Source: Helicoverpa zea
Taxonomy: Eukaryota > Arthropoda > Insecta > Lepidoptera > Noctuidae
DNA: 64,000 bases
Assembly: GCF_022581195.2 (NCBI RefSeq)
Contig: NC_061462.1
Location: 1,178,001-1,242,000 of the forward strand
Direction of reading: 5' to 3'
Under the pieces are notes generated by a model, which saw only the letters and a list, made by a program, of their open reading frames with translations, was not told the origin of the DNA and did not search any database. Below, in pieces: positions 45,778-56,459 of this stretch. How positions within the stretch are numbered: position 1 is the stretch's first letter; every line of letters starts with the position of its first letter. The position numbers and the translations under genes were made by a program.

Positions 45778-46486
45778 AGCCCCGCAGGGCATCTGAGGCG
45801 GATGACGGGGAGTAGCGACCCCGCGGGGCTATATATCCGAGTGCTCCAGGGAGAGTATACTGTCCCCCATCTCCGGCCTGCCGGAGTGAAGCATGACGGG
45901 GGATAGGTCTCCCGCCTCTTGGCTTGCCTTCATCGGCCGGTCAGAGTGGAGTCGCTAGAGCAAGGTTAGTCCTGCTCGGAGGGTAGGTGCCTCGTGGTAA
46001 GTGGCGAGTGGGCCGGTGATGCTGGACCCACAGGGAGCGAGTGATCTGCGTTTAAAGTCCGCCGAGGTATCCTCACCCTTCTCAGCCGCTCATGTCCCTG
46101 TTGCCCTCTTGTTGCTTTTCAGTGACTGATTCCCGGGGGCCCAGTAAGTGAGTTGGCGAGTCTCCACCTGCCATTTTAACATGTATTTAATACATTGTCA
46201 TCGGCAGGTGCCATAGTTCCCGTAGTTTCCCCATTCCTAGTCCATTAGCATCCCATCACAATAGCCCAAGTAGTTTTCATCCATAGTTAGCAACAGTTTA
46301 GCACAGAACCGGGGATTGTCCTTGGGTACATTTCTATAGTGTATACGGGGATAATCGTCGGTTTTGTGTCGCCATTTCATTAAAGTTGTCTCAAAAGGGC
46401 TTCAGCGTGTTGGCTTCGGCCCCACGTTCGCCTTCCAAAAATCCGGGACTCTGTAGTCCCGTGGTCGGTCAGAGACATACAAGATA
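45778..46486 (+). mobile_element. GC-rich retroelement-like unit, copy 2
   Basis: This is a tandem copy of 45061-45777 with the same first and last bases. It is joined to copy 1 through a short AAT run and followed by (AAT)n. Differences include ggcttgcc/ggcctgcc, gcgcgtg/gcgagtg, gtcacc/gtcgcc, and a small cluster near the 3' end (gaggtctgg/gtggtcggt). The terminal hairpin is conserved. Confidence 0.7.
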
Positions 46487-46650
46487 ATAATAATAATACT
46501 TTATTGTTTCAATATAGTGGTGACAAAGAAAGTTAGAACACACAAGAAGTCTTGAGGATGTTGACGGCATTTTATTAGTGAGAGAGAGAATTGTGAAGGG
46601 GATTTTAAGTATGCAGGTATTTGATGAATGAGTTTTTTGGGTGAGTGTAT
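46487..46650 (-). mobile_element. Probable LINE 3' end, antisense
   Basis: Directly after the AAT run the plus strand reads actttattgtttcaatatag. On the minus strand this is AATAAAGT followed by an (ATT)n tail, resembling a polyadenylated 3' end. Its microsatellite tail may be the target into which the 717-bp units inserted. Confidence 0.4.
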
Positions 46651-46660
46651 TGTCCAAACA

Positions 46661-47045
46661 ATCATCCTCCGAGCCTTTTCCCCAAACTACGTTGGGGTCG
46701 GCTTTCAGTCTAACCGGATGTAGCTGAGTACCAGTGCTTTACAAGGAGCGACTGCCCTATCTGATCCTCTCAACCCAGTTACCCGGGCAACCCAATACCC
46801 CTTGGTTAGACTGGTGTCAGACTTACTGGCTTCTGACTACCCGTAACGACTGCCAAGGATGTTCAATGACAGCCGGGACCTACAGTTTAACGTGCCATCC
46901 GAAACACAGTCATTGGCGTCTAAGATATACTTAGAAAGTACATACAAACTTAGAAAAGTTGCATTGGTACTTGCCTGACCTGGAATCGAACCCGCGCCCT
47001 CATACTCGAGAGGTTCGTTCTTTGCCCACTAGGCCACTACGACTT
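46661..47045 (-). mobile_element. Full-length tRNA-headed SINE with tail A, 15-bp TSD
   Basis: This is the best complete copy, 385 bp. The reverse strand starts aagtcgtagtggcctagtgg (A box) and continues with gggttcgattccaggtcagg (B box), accaatgcaacttttctaag, then gacgccaatgactgtgtttc, ggatggcacgttaaactgta, ggcagtcgttacgggtagtc, aaggggtattgggttgcccg and gaaagccgaccccaacgtag, ending ggatgat. The direct repeat tgtattgtccaaaca / tgtattgttcaaaca (46646-46660 and 47046-47060) has one mismatch. Polymerase III transcription and LINE-dependent mobilisation through tail A are inferred. Frames at 46734-46934 and 46959-47195 are shadows. Confidence 0.93.
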
Positions 47046-47636
47046 TGTATTGTTCAAACAAGAGGATTCTATTTACAGGTTAAACTTTTTTGTTTATTTT
47101 CTCCACTTGATTGTGACATGATTAGTGGATATTTCAGAACTTTTTGTTTAAGAACTAGCAATAAGAAAGATAAACTTAAATTGAGACGGCCCTAACTTAT
47201 CATAAAGTTACTGCTAATAGATTGTAAGTTATTGAACAAGAATATTTTTTTATTGATTTTCGTACATGAAATATTACACTATTCTCCCACTGAATGCTTG
47301 AATGAAATCGAAAAAATCCATTTAATTCCCAACTTAACTCCTCACATACCTCAAACGAATTACAGGCCATACATAAAACTGATTTTAAAATAATGACCCA
47401 ACGTGTTACCTAAGTGAAACAGTTGAAGTCTTTCAGAAAAACGCCTGAAAATCATGAAAATCCAGTAAACTTATAAATGGGTATTTGAAAGGCTACCAGT
47501 CTTGACGTAGGGTTAAAGTTATAGCCGAGTATTTCTTTGAAATATTTTATGAGTTTATTTTATTTGATCGCTTTAACCAATGGTGGTTGAATGTGGTAGC
47601 ATTTGTTTTGTTTCTGTGAAGTGATTTTATTTAATA

Positions 47637-47785
47637 CTAGCTTCCGCCAGCGGCTTCGCCCGCGTGGTGTGTTGATAAAAAGTAGCCTATGTGTTAATCC
47701 AGGCCAAATTTCAACCAAATCGGTCCAGCCGTTTTCATGTTATGTCGAGACAACGGAAACCGGTTTTCATTTTTATATATATAGA
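47637..47785 (-). mobile_element. Helitron-like element, complete (149 bp)
   Basis: On the minus strand it starts TCTATATATATAAAAATG and contains gaaaacggctggaccgattt and aggctactttttatc. It ends with a stem (gcgggcgaagccgctggcgg region), then aagCTAG. The bases next to the ends are A (5') and T (3'), as for Helitron insertion between A and T with no TSD. Confidence 0.65.
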
Positions 47786-48509
47786 TTATAGCGTCAAGTA
47801 CCTTTATTTTCTATGTAATGCCCGCGATTATATAAAGTAATGTATGATTTTTTAAAATATTAGGTATATAAAGAATGTTTACAGTTAAACAATAATAACT
47901 AAAAATAGAACAATTTTAAGAAATAAGTTACCTGCGTCAGCTACAAGTATACATATACATGTACGAACTTAAGGTATTTCTAAAATAATAACTATTAAGA
48001 GGCCTTCATTAATTAGTACAAATCGCTTTGTGTTCAAAGACAATTTTCTTATTCACGAAAGGTTAGATCCCGTGAAACTGAACGACGATTGTCTCAAAAT
48101 ACATTTAAGACTTTTGTTAGAACGAATTAAAAACTGTACAGAAACGAATACAATAACACTTAGAACAAAACTTTTCCTGACAATTCCAAAAGTTGAATTG
48201 AAAAAAAAAACTGTTATTGAGCCTAAAATTTCAAGACTTTGATTTCAAGGGCAAAAACTGAACAAGCAAAATTGTACCCTAATATCTTACAGACACGGTT
48301 GAATTTTGCTTGTTGCACTTACGCACGTTACAGCCTATGTGAAGCATTTCCTTGCAATCTAAGATCAGTAAAAAAGAAATATCAGTTTGTGGGAGAGAGC
48401 AATGTAACTTTTATGGTAGAGGTTAAGATTTCAAGCGAATTCTGCCTATAAGAATTTAGGGATCAGTATTCACACTTTGAACCCAAATATGTGGAGTAAG
48501 TGATTGTTA

Positions 48510-48592
48510 TCTGTCTTAGTTAAGGGTATCGGGTTGCCCGGGTAACTGGGTTGAGGAGGTCAGATAGACAGCCGCTCCTTGTATAACACTGG
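48510..48592 (+). mobile_element. SINE tail A internal fragment
   Basis: aagggtatcgggttgcccgg, then gtaactgggttgaggaggtc, then agccgctccttgtataacac, then tggta is an internal stretch of tail A. Both ends are missing, so it is a relic and not a fresh insertion. Confidence 0.75.
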
Positions 48593-49078
48593 TATGTGCA
48601 TCTCGTTTCCCAACATATTTATAAAGGCAAGACAGATGACTAAAGTCATTGTTAAATCATATTGTTTCAGTTAGTAAAATTATATTTATTAACTGAAGTA
48701 AATATAATTTAACCATGACTTTTTATGATCTGCCTGGCCTTTTGTAGTGGGTAGCACAAAATTTCGACAATTCAGAAAATGAATTAAGGGTTCATTTACT
48801 GATAAAATGTAGCCTATGGCTAGATACCGCAATTTTCTCTCAGTCATTATGAAAACAAAATGGCGTCTCAATCGCTTATAGGTTCAATACCCTTTACTTG
48901 TAATAACTAAGTTATTGCTACCATCAGACCAATCAATCAGGATTCATTGCAAATAATAATAGCTTTTATTTTTATTGTGATCAATTACCCAACTCAATTA
49001 GTCTGCCCTTATTGGTTGAGATAATAATTAAACTTGTTGTTTCTGACTTTAAAAGCAAATGTAAGAATTATTTGCTTA

Positions 49079-49237
49079 TCTATGCTATTATAATAAAGAG
49101 GAATTTTTTTTTGTTTGTTTGTACCCTAAAACTTCTAAACCGAATTCAAAAATTCTTTCACGGTTGGAAAGCTATACACTTCTCTGCGATAAAATATAGC
49201 CGATTAAATGAGTTTAAAACCTCTGAAAAACGGCTAG
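49079..49237 (+). mobile_element. Helitron-like element, complete (159 bp)
   Basis: It starts TCTATGCTATTATAATAAAG and contains ctaaaccgaattcaaaaatt, then ctttcacggttggaaagcta, ending aacggCTAG. The flanks are A (49078) and T (49238). It is the same family as 31180-31360. A 98-codon frame across it (49012-49308) is not a gene. Confidence 0.65.
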
Positions 49238-49238
49238 T

Positions 49239-51837
49239 ACCTACTTACTACTTTTACACTACTAACCACAAAAATGAAGGGTGTTTATGCGCTAGGTCAA
49301 AACCTTAAAGAAAATTTACTCACTAACATACCAACTCAACCACGATAAGGGTTTTTTTTATATAAACTACAGAACACTAACATAAAAAAATCTCGATCCT
49401 GGCATTTTTTCAGGTGAATTGCTCATTCGGGCCCATTTTATTGGTCGAAGCAGATTTAACCTCCGTGATGGCAGATGCCATTCTTTTCACAATGCAAAAT
49501 GAAAATAAAAGATAAGACTGGCATAAAAGAATGAATACCGTAATGCTTTACTTTTAAAAAGATATACGTTTATTCTATTTATGAATGAATGGAAGCTAAG
49601 TGTGTCCGTTTTTTTCTTTTGAATAGATGGGAGTCAAAGGAGAGTATTTTATTTCTTTCTATTTTTTTCTGTTATGTAATGTTCAGTTGGATTGTTATTA
49701 TATTTGTAGTAGGTATTTATCTTTATATATTTTGCTTTATTATAAGAAAAGGTGAAAAATTTTAAAACTAAAAATGAAGAAACGCAATTTGGAAAAAAAA
49801 TTAAACGCAATATTTCATCAAGTTTATCTTTTTAAAAAAGTTCTTTACTGCCCAAATTCATTGACCGCGAGTGTAAATACCATGACAATCAAACGTAGAC
49901 AGTGAGTATTCGCGAGATCAAACACAAAGGAACAGCATCAAAGCGACCACAGTAAATCGAATGCTGCATGATATTCGTGCTTGAAATGGCAACACCGAGC
50001 ATTGACACCCTTTGAAATCCACACCGAAAAACACAAGAATAATTTATTCAGGACACACGTTCACAATAAAAATAAAAAAAACACCAATAATATCTGTAAA
50101 AAAGCCGGTAAAAAAAATAGGGCCCAAACTGCATCACGCAGTGTAAAAAAATGAGAACTTTTTGATTTGTCCGTTTTGTTACAAACGGATACGTTGTTGC
50201 CTTGGGCGGAATACTAATGAAATGGTTACCTACTGGCTGCCGGCGAAATATGTGACAAGCGTGCTCTCTGATGGACGCAGTTGGTTCGCGGGGTAGGGTT
50301 GTGTCCCTTCGAGTGTAATTGTGTATGCATGTGAATTTTTTTTAGAGCGATCTTTATTTTCTGTTTTGTTGGATTAAGTTTTTAATACGGGATGAATGTA
50401 AAAGCAATTTTTGCATAAGTAAAGTACCTATGTAAAGTTAGTTTTCACTGTATATTCACGTAATAATAAGAAATCAATAGTGATCTCTAAGTTTATGTTT
50501 TTGATGATTTTCCAATACTGCAAATTAACAAAATGTCTAGGTATATACTATATACTTTGTGTGAAACGAAATGGGCCAAACACTAGTCCACTCTCAAACG
50601 TTTAGTATTATTTTATAATATTTCAAAATTTAACAGCCAAAAGCACCAACGGAACCCTAAAAACAATTTCAATAAAATGAAAATAAAAAACTAGAGATAC
50701 ACGCTTTTTGATGGCGACTCGGCGCTCGCATGCATATTCATAATCGGGGGATTTTCTAACATGCATCGGAAAATTGAATATTACGATTGTGGAACACTCA
50801 TTTGCATATACACCGTGTTATTACTAGCTTAGTTAACGCATTTATTACTAATACCGGCTACAATGAATGGCTAAAACATTGGTACCTATTAATGGAATTG
50901 AAATTAATTGTGTTTAGTTTAGGGTCAATTTTTTAAACTAATTCAGACTTTTCATTTTTGTTTAAGTATTAATTAAGTTATTTATTACACTATTATCTTC
51001 ATATTTTATTGTTCTAAAACTCATTGAATGTTAAATAAAAACAATAGGTAAAATCGCTGTTCAGACATTGAAGACATAACTGAGTGAACGTCATTAAGAA
51101 AGTTAAAAATAAAAAATAAGTACGGAAAAAAATAAGCGAAAAATTATCACCCTGAATAAACATTTACAACATATTTTCCTTTTAATTCATGATGTTGTTT
51201 TCATTAAAAAACTCTCAGACCGCCTCAACGCCTTCTAAAAATAGAAAAAAAAGGTATATCGAAGCGAAAAATACACGCTTGAACTGAAGTACTTTTTAAT
51301 TAGATTCCTCTTCGACTTGTTTTTTTCTTATTTTATTTATTTTTGCTTATTCCCGTTCTCACCTCCTAAATTACTTCTTTATAATGAGAAAAGTTTCGAG
51401 CACGCCAAGTGGAGATAAGATTTTTAAACGGTGATATAGTTGGCTATAATGAAAATGTTTAAGAATTTCTTAGTGTATCTATTATCTTATCTTTTAGCTC
51501 TTATTTTATTAAAGGGTTAAGGATTTTAAACGATATCTTTGTGTTTTAGCTGAGCCTTTGTGTGATAAGGTTTTAAAATTCAGGTTGGAGATAGCAGCGT
51601 AATGGATAGACCTGAATAAATTCGCACAGTTTATTCTATATGTAGGTTATGTTTTATAAATGAGCTGTTCAGTGTAACATATTCATACTCTGCACGTACC
51701 GCTCTTGGTAACATTTTGCTGTGTTTTGATTTCAGACTTTACGTCTACATTACATTTTTAATGATTTTATTTTTTAATGTTTCTTAAGATATATTCGTAG
51801 TATTTTCATTTCTTAACCTTAATAATAATACCGGCCA
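49239..51837. other. Long AT-rich non-coding stretch
   Basis: No gene is supported. A slightly GC-richer patch lies at 50220-50330, without a coding frame. Confidence 0.5.
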
Positions 51838-52010
51838 TTTCTCAGGTTAAGTGGACTAGACGTCTCGTCTTATCCATGACCAGTCCACTACCAAAGACTA
51901 GGTAGGCAGGGCTCGGGCTAGTCATAGTAGAGTTTTGACCAGGGCCGAGCCGTCCCTTCAAAGCGTCTGTGTGAGAAACCTTGAAGGGACTCTCTTTAAC
52001 CCGACTGAGC
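51838..52010. repeat. Unclassified GC-richer repeat-like block
   Basis: This block has moderate GC in AT-rich surroundings. It contains internal complementarity: aagtggactagacg with a nearby ccagtccacta, and gtcccttcaaag with ccttgaagggac, which pair at about 51951-51991. It is probably the end of a mobile element, but I cannot name it. Confidence 0.4.
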
Positions 52011-52403
52011 AAAGCAATAAATTAGGTTACTTCTTCATAATCTTATTATAAGCTACAACAAAAAAGGTGTCGATTATTATTCAAATTATTTCGCTTTTAA
52101 GATTAAAAGAAAACTTACCAGAGCCCATTTAATTAAATTACATAAATTAAACATTGAACAAAGACTGGTTCGGCTTAATTTGAAGCTTTTCTGACCTTTA
52201 CTACAAAGATGTTTTTTTTAAATGGCCCCTGTAATCTATGAGATAATAATTATATAATATCACGATTCATTTCCGAAAAGCGCAGTTATAATATTTTTTT
52301 CAGAAGTTACGGGACAAGTGATAGGCTTTATTTTTTTTATTTATTTATTTATTTGCATCAGGCATCTAAGGCCCATAGAAAATACAATACCATACTCCAA
52401 TTT

Positions 52404-52660
52404 AACGACCTCGATGGCGCAATGGTTACCATGCCGGACTGCCGAACCTGAGGTCCCGGGTTCGATTCCCGGTTCGGTCGACATTTGTGTGATGAGCATG
52501 CTTGTTGGCCGTGGTCTGGGTGTTACAATATGTATTTATCAATATGTATACATGTAGCTATATGTAGTTTATCAGTTGTGTTAGCACCCATAACACAAGT
52601 TAATTAATAACTTACCATGGGGCTAACCGACCGTGTGTTAAAATGGTGTCCCGATATATT
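52404..52660 (+). mobile_element. tRNA-derived SINE (second family)
   Basis: The head has an A box (tggcgcaatgg, 52414 region) and a B box (ggttcgattcc). The T-arm ccggg-ttcgatt-cccgg and partial acceptor pairing (cgacc...ggtcg) show clear tRNA ancestry, but two acceptor pairs are lost. It runs on without tRNA 3' processing into gacatttgtgtgatgagcat, then gtgttagcacccataacaca, then ggggctaaccgaccgtgtgt, then aatggtgtcccgatata, and an AT-rich tail. It is a SINE and not a tRNA gene. Confidence 0.85.
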
Positions 52661-53245
52661 ATAAATAAATAGATATATTATAAATACTTAAATATAATAA
52701 CATTAAATTATAATACATAATATATAAACAACTTAAAAACTAATGTACACGAAGCGTCGGCGTCGTGTTACGCTGCGAGGTGTCGCGTAGCCGTCCTACT
52801 GGCTTTTACTTTAGGTAGTTCAAAACCTAACTAGTGTAGAATATTCATATGTGGTGTTTACCTACTCGTGGCTTTGGCATGAACGTGCTGTAGACAGATT
52901 CCGGTAAGTATCTACTTTCTAAATTATAATGTTAGTACCTGAAAATTTCACCAGTTCCAGGGGATTCATTTAAATTATACGTCTAAATTTTATAAGTATT
53001 AGGCGTACACATCAGTAGAGCGGTTTGCTGAATATTGGTTTTTAAACTTGAATGTGATTAAATACTATGTAGATAGGCAACAAAGTTTATAACTTAAACC
53101 ATCAGTTAACGACCCTCTTTCAAACTGAATATTTATAATAATGTTCGCGAAGAGAGCGTGAAATCACAAAGAAAACAGAAGTGAACCTCTTTGATGTCTT
53201 TTTTTATAATTAAATAGGAATACTAACATAGGTATAGAAGGCTAT

Positions 53246-53461
53246 CATTTGAACATCTTTGGCAGTCGTTACGGGTAGTCAGAAGCCAGTAAGTCTGATA
53301 ACCAGTCTTACCAAGTAGTATCGGATTGTCCGGGTACCTAAGTGGAAGAGGTCAGATAGGCAGTGGCTCCTGGTAAAATACTGGTACTCAGCTGCATCTG
53401 CATTAGGCTGGAAGCCCACCTCAACATAGTAGGTAAAAGGCTAGGCAGATGATGATAGGTA
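53246..53461 (+). mobile_element. SINE tail A, 5'-truncated, with TSD
   Basis: It starts in tail A (tttggcagtcgttacgggta) and ends aaaaggctaggcagatgatg. The direct repeat TATAGAAGGCTAT at 53233-53245 and 53462-53474 is perfect over 13 bp and extends further with a 2-bp difference. Confidence 0.88.
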
Positions 53462-53774
53462 TATAGAAGGCTATAGTAACGTAACTCGACTTACGTCAGA
53501 TAACACTTTCTGAGGCATGCGCTGAATGAGATTAGCATGTTAACTAGTGACCTTAAGGCTATGTTTAACGTACTGGGAGTGAGGTCCAGCCTCCACCAAA
53601 GCGGAGCGGAGTTTTTAAAATATGTTTTTTAAGCTGTACTACTTAGTAGGTATGATTGGTATGTTTGAATGTCGAAACTCTATTAGCAGTTTACAAACTT
53701 CTCAGCTCTGCATGTCGATTCTATAAAATATCACAACTCACTTCGACATCACTCTCACTTCGACTTCGATCTAA

Positions 53775-54094
53775 AGGTAGAATTCCGTGGACGCGACAAT
53801 AGTCAACCTTTGAAAATGTATGGCACCGTTGTCGAGGCCCGTGACAGTCGCGCGCGGCCGACGAATTTCGTAAGCTGCTCGCGGCATTGTCAAAAATTTA
53901 ATTCTGGTTTTACTAAAATTCTATAGATGTTATTAAGCGCTAGACCATGTTGAGAAGCGTACGGCCGCGAGCGGCTCACGAAATTCGTCGTCCGCGCGCG
54001 ACTGTCGCAGCCCTCGGCAGCGGTGCCATACATTTTCATAGGTTGACTTTTGTCGCGCGCGGCTGCGACAATCGCGACCCACGGAATTCTACCT
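53775..54094. mobile_element. GC-rich foldback MITE, TAA TSD (inner element 1)
   Basis: The ends AGGTAGAATTCCGTGG and CCACGGAATTCTACCT are perfect inverted repeats. Inner arms also pair: gaaaatgtatggcaccg with cggtgccatacattttc, and cgcgcggccgacgaatttcg with cgaaattcgtcgtccgcgcg. Direct TAA repeats flank it (53772-53774 and 54095-54097). The CpG-rich arms contrast with the AT-rich host. A PIF/Harbinger-type origin is inferred from the 3-bp TAA duplication. Confidence 0.82.
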
Positions 54095-54213
54095 TAAAGT
54101 TTCGTGATTGACATTGTCAAACTACACTAGCGCTTCACTATCGAGCGTGTTGACAAGTTGAACTAAATCAAAGTCGAGATTTTGACAGATTTGTCAAAAT
54201 CTGTCTATCTATA

Positions 54214-54641
54214 GGGGAGGTAGGGGAGAGATGGGCAGTTGGGAGACATGATCAAATCAGAATAAAAGGGGGGTCCTTTTATTCTGATTTCTGATCATAG
54301 TTTTGTTTTTTTTTAATTGGGTAGTTTACGTTACCGACTGGTAACTTGTGCCGGCGGCCATATTGGATTTAATTAAAGGTGTATACAAAATTTCAGACCA
54401 ATCGGTTGACAGGAAGAGGGTGAAATTTGATCCAAGAATAAATAATAAAACAAACGGGGTGAGCTAAATAAAACCGTTTAAATATCTCGTAATGTTGAAA
54501 CTGATTGTAATTTTTAGGAAAGCTCTTTCATTATATCTAGCCGAATATAAGAAATGGCAATAAAAGTTGATAATGATCTGTAAAATCTGATTTTTTATGC
54601 AATAAATTGTGAAAAAGTGCCCATCCCTCCCCTACCTCCCC
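54214..54641. mobile_element. TA-flanked MITE, 428 bp (inner element 2)
   Basis: The terminal inverted repeats ggggaggtaggggagagatg and catccctcccctacctcccc differ at one base. TA lies on each side (54212-54213 and 54642-54643), as for Tc1/mariner-type insertion. It contains a perfect 15-bp hairpin, aatcagaataaaagg...ccttttattctgatt (about 54255-54292). The 72-codon minus frame at 54537-54755 crosses the right boundary and is a shadow. Confidence 0.8.
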
Positions 54642-54706
54642 TAAAGTATGAAATGACATTACGAATCGAAGTGAAATGCGAGTTGTTGATCGAGTTTTAT
54701 AGAATC

Positions 54707-55684
54707 CCAGTACTGCTACGTCTTGGTGGAATCTGAGCCTAAAGGTAGGTAACATTACTATTCAAAATATTATTTAATTGGTACTGTCTTTTCATATCTC
54801 AGACCAGTAAAATTGCAGCTGATACAAAAATAAAAATAATATTCACGTATTTGCTGGAACACAAAATAATAAAAAGCACGAAAGACGTAGATTAGAGGTA
54901 GATACGCCATAACAATACAATTTCCCGCGAAGATTATTATAAAAAATACTTCAGAAATTATTCTCCCCACATGATTAATAGTCAGAATTATTAATAACAG
55001 TATCGTAGTCAGCTCGAATTTAAACATAAAAGTGTCGTTTCAAAATGATGAATTAAACACCATTCGGACAAACGGTGACAGAGCAAACGCTACTCGAATA
55101 GTACTCAAGCTAGCTTATTCTGGTCAAGATATTATTCTGGAGTTATTTTTGAACACTTTTAGTAAATAAAATAACTTGAGAAATTAAAACTAGAAATAAG
55201 AATAGTAGAAAAATTCAGGCATCATTGGAACATTATATAAGTAGGAAGATATTATTAAGTAAATGTGTATGATATAACAAATTCTGTAAAAACAACTTTG
55301 CTTTCATATTTTGATGGGAAATAAAATAAACAAGGAAGGAGAAAAAATAATAATATTGAAACCAGTCGGTAAAAAGTTATATTTATTTTAGAATCGTTGT
55401 AAAATCGAATTTGTAAAGCGAGTCAATAATATTTATAGAAATATGGTATTATACGGAACCGTACTGATGTTTAACGTTACGGAAAATAAACACAAAAAAT
55501 ATACGTATTTTTTCGCAATTTTTGCGGATGGTAATTTGAGGCTTTCAAGTCCAGTGAATTAGTTCCACCATTTTTTTTCCAACAAAAACAAAATAGTAAA
55601 TGGTAAAAGACGGGTGTTTTGTAGACTGTCTTTTGTAAATTTGACCTTCAAAAAGTGCTGATTTTCAGCCTATTCAAAATAAAT
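54707..55684. other. AT-rich non-coding stretch
   Basis: No gene is supported. An 85-codon hydrophobic minus frame at 54770-55027 reflects AT-rich composition. Confidence 0.5.
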
Positions 55685-55808
55685 CTTTTTCTTCTTCTTA
55701 GCGTCTATTCCGTCTTGTGACGGGGTCCGCTTTCCGTATCTCCTTCTTCCACTTCGCTCTATCCAGGACATATCTCCTCTTCGAGTTCACAGATTTTCAT
55801 GTCTTTCT
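55685..55808 (-). pseudogene. RTE-type retrotransposon 3' end with (GAA)n tail
   Basis: This is the second copy of the fragment at 14268-14433. The minus strand carries ggatagagcgaagtggaaga, then cggaaagcggaccccgtcac and a stop complementary to 55698-55700, then aagaagaagaaaaag. A small length difference relative to the other copy breaks the frame. Confidence 0.65.
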
Positions 55809-55902
55809 TTCCTACTTAGAATTCATGACTTTATAAAATATTTCAAGTATTAATGTTGCCAATATTCCTCATACCATAATACGTACGTTTCGTTTTAACA
55901 TT

Positions 55903-55974
55903 CGGGCGGCGGACTGCCTCCGGCGTAGAGACGCCGACTTCAAAGCGCGGCTTAAAAAGGCTTTCAGCAATTAA
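55903..55974 (+). other. GC-rich unidentified segment with short basic open frame
   Basis: A GC-rich patch contains a frame reading R-A-A-D-C-L-R-R-R-D-A-D-F-K-A-R-L-K-K and a TAA at 55972-55974. A small hairpin, ggcgt-agag-acgcc, lies within. It could be the end of a transposon frame or an exon remnant. I do not recognise it. Confidence 0.2.
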
Positions 55975-56448
55975 ATATTGAAGACGCCGTCTGTTAAAAT
56001 GTAACGGTGTGGGATATTGTTGGCTTTATTTGGGACACGGGTTTAGAACAGCTTTTACCTAATATATTAGTTAGAGAATTGAAGCTAGGTATACTTACCT
56101 ACTCTTTCAGGAAAAATCGGATGAGAATTTATGCATTTAATAATTTGCATAGAAGCCACATGTTTCCCATTATTTTACCATTAAACTTGAATGAAACAAT
56201 CAATTAATATATTTGGTGTGTTATATGTATAAGTAAGTTTTTACTTGTTCTCACAAATCAGTCGGAAAAAACTGTAATAAAAAATAATATATCTACATTT
56301 CGTATTTTTAAAGTCAACTAAAGTGTTGGTCATAAAAGAAGGTTTAAATAAAACAGATATACGTAACAAGGGATTTAAACTTGCAGCGATGTGGATTATC
56401 ACGCGGTCGGTGCAGTTTGTGAACGCCATATTTTATTTGATCAACACG

Positions 56449-56459
56449 TTATTAAAATG
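56449..56459 (+). repeat. Left TSD of the RTE-like element
   Basis: TTATTAAAATG is identical to 60911-60921, immediately after the element's cttattatcttatct tail. It defines the insertion site. Confidence 0.75.

Larger units (their letters stand above)
53717..54706. mobile_element. Outer MITE hosting two inserted MITEs
   Basis: gattctataaaatatcacaa, then ctcacttcgac at the left is matched in reverse by the right end: gtgaaatgcgagttgttgat, then cgagttttatagaatc. These ends enclose two separate elements (53775-54094 and 54214-54641). With both inserts disregarded, the host element is about 240 bp. A 10-bp-arm palindrome, gattttgaca...tgtcaaaatc, lies at its core (54178-54201). Confidence 0.7.

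Noticed and set aside
46734..47195. Frames of 66 and 78 codons
   Set aside because: They fall inside the full-length SINE on the opposite strand.
52408..52485. Possible functional tRNA gene
   Set aside because: A and B boxes and the T-arm are good, but the acceptor stem has mismatches and the sequence continues directly into a typical SINE body and AT tail.
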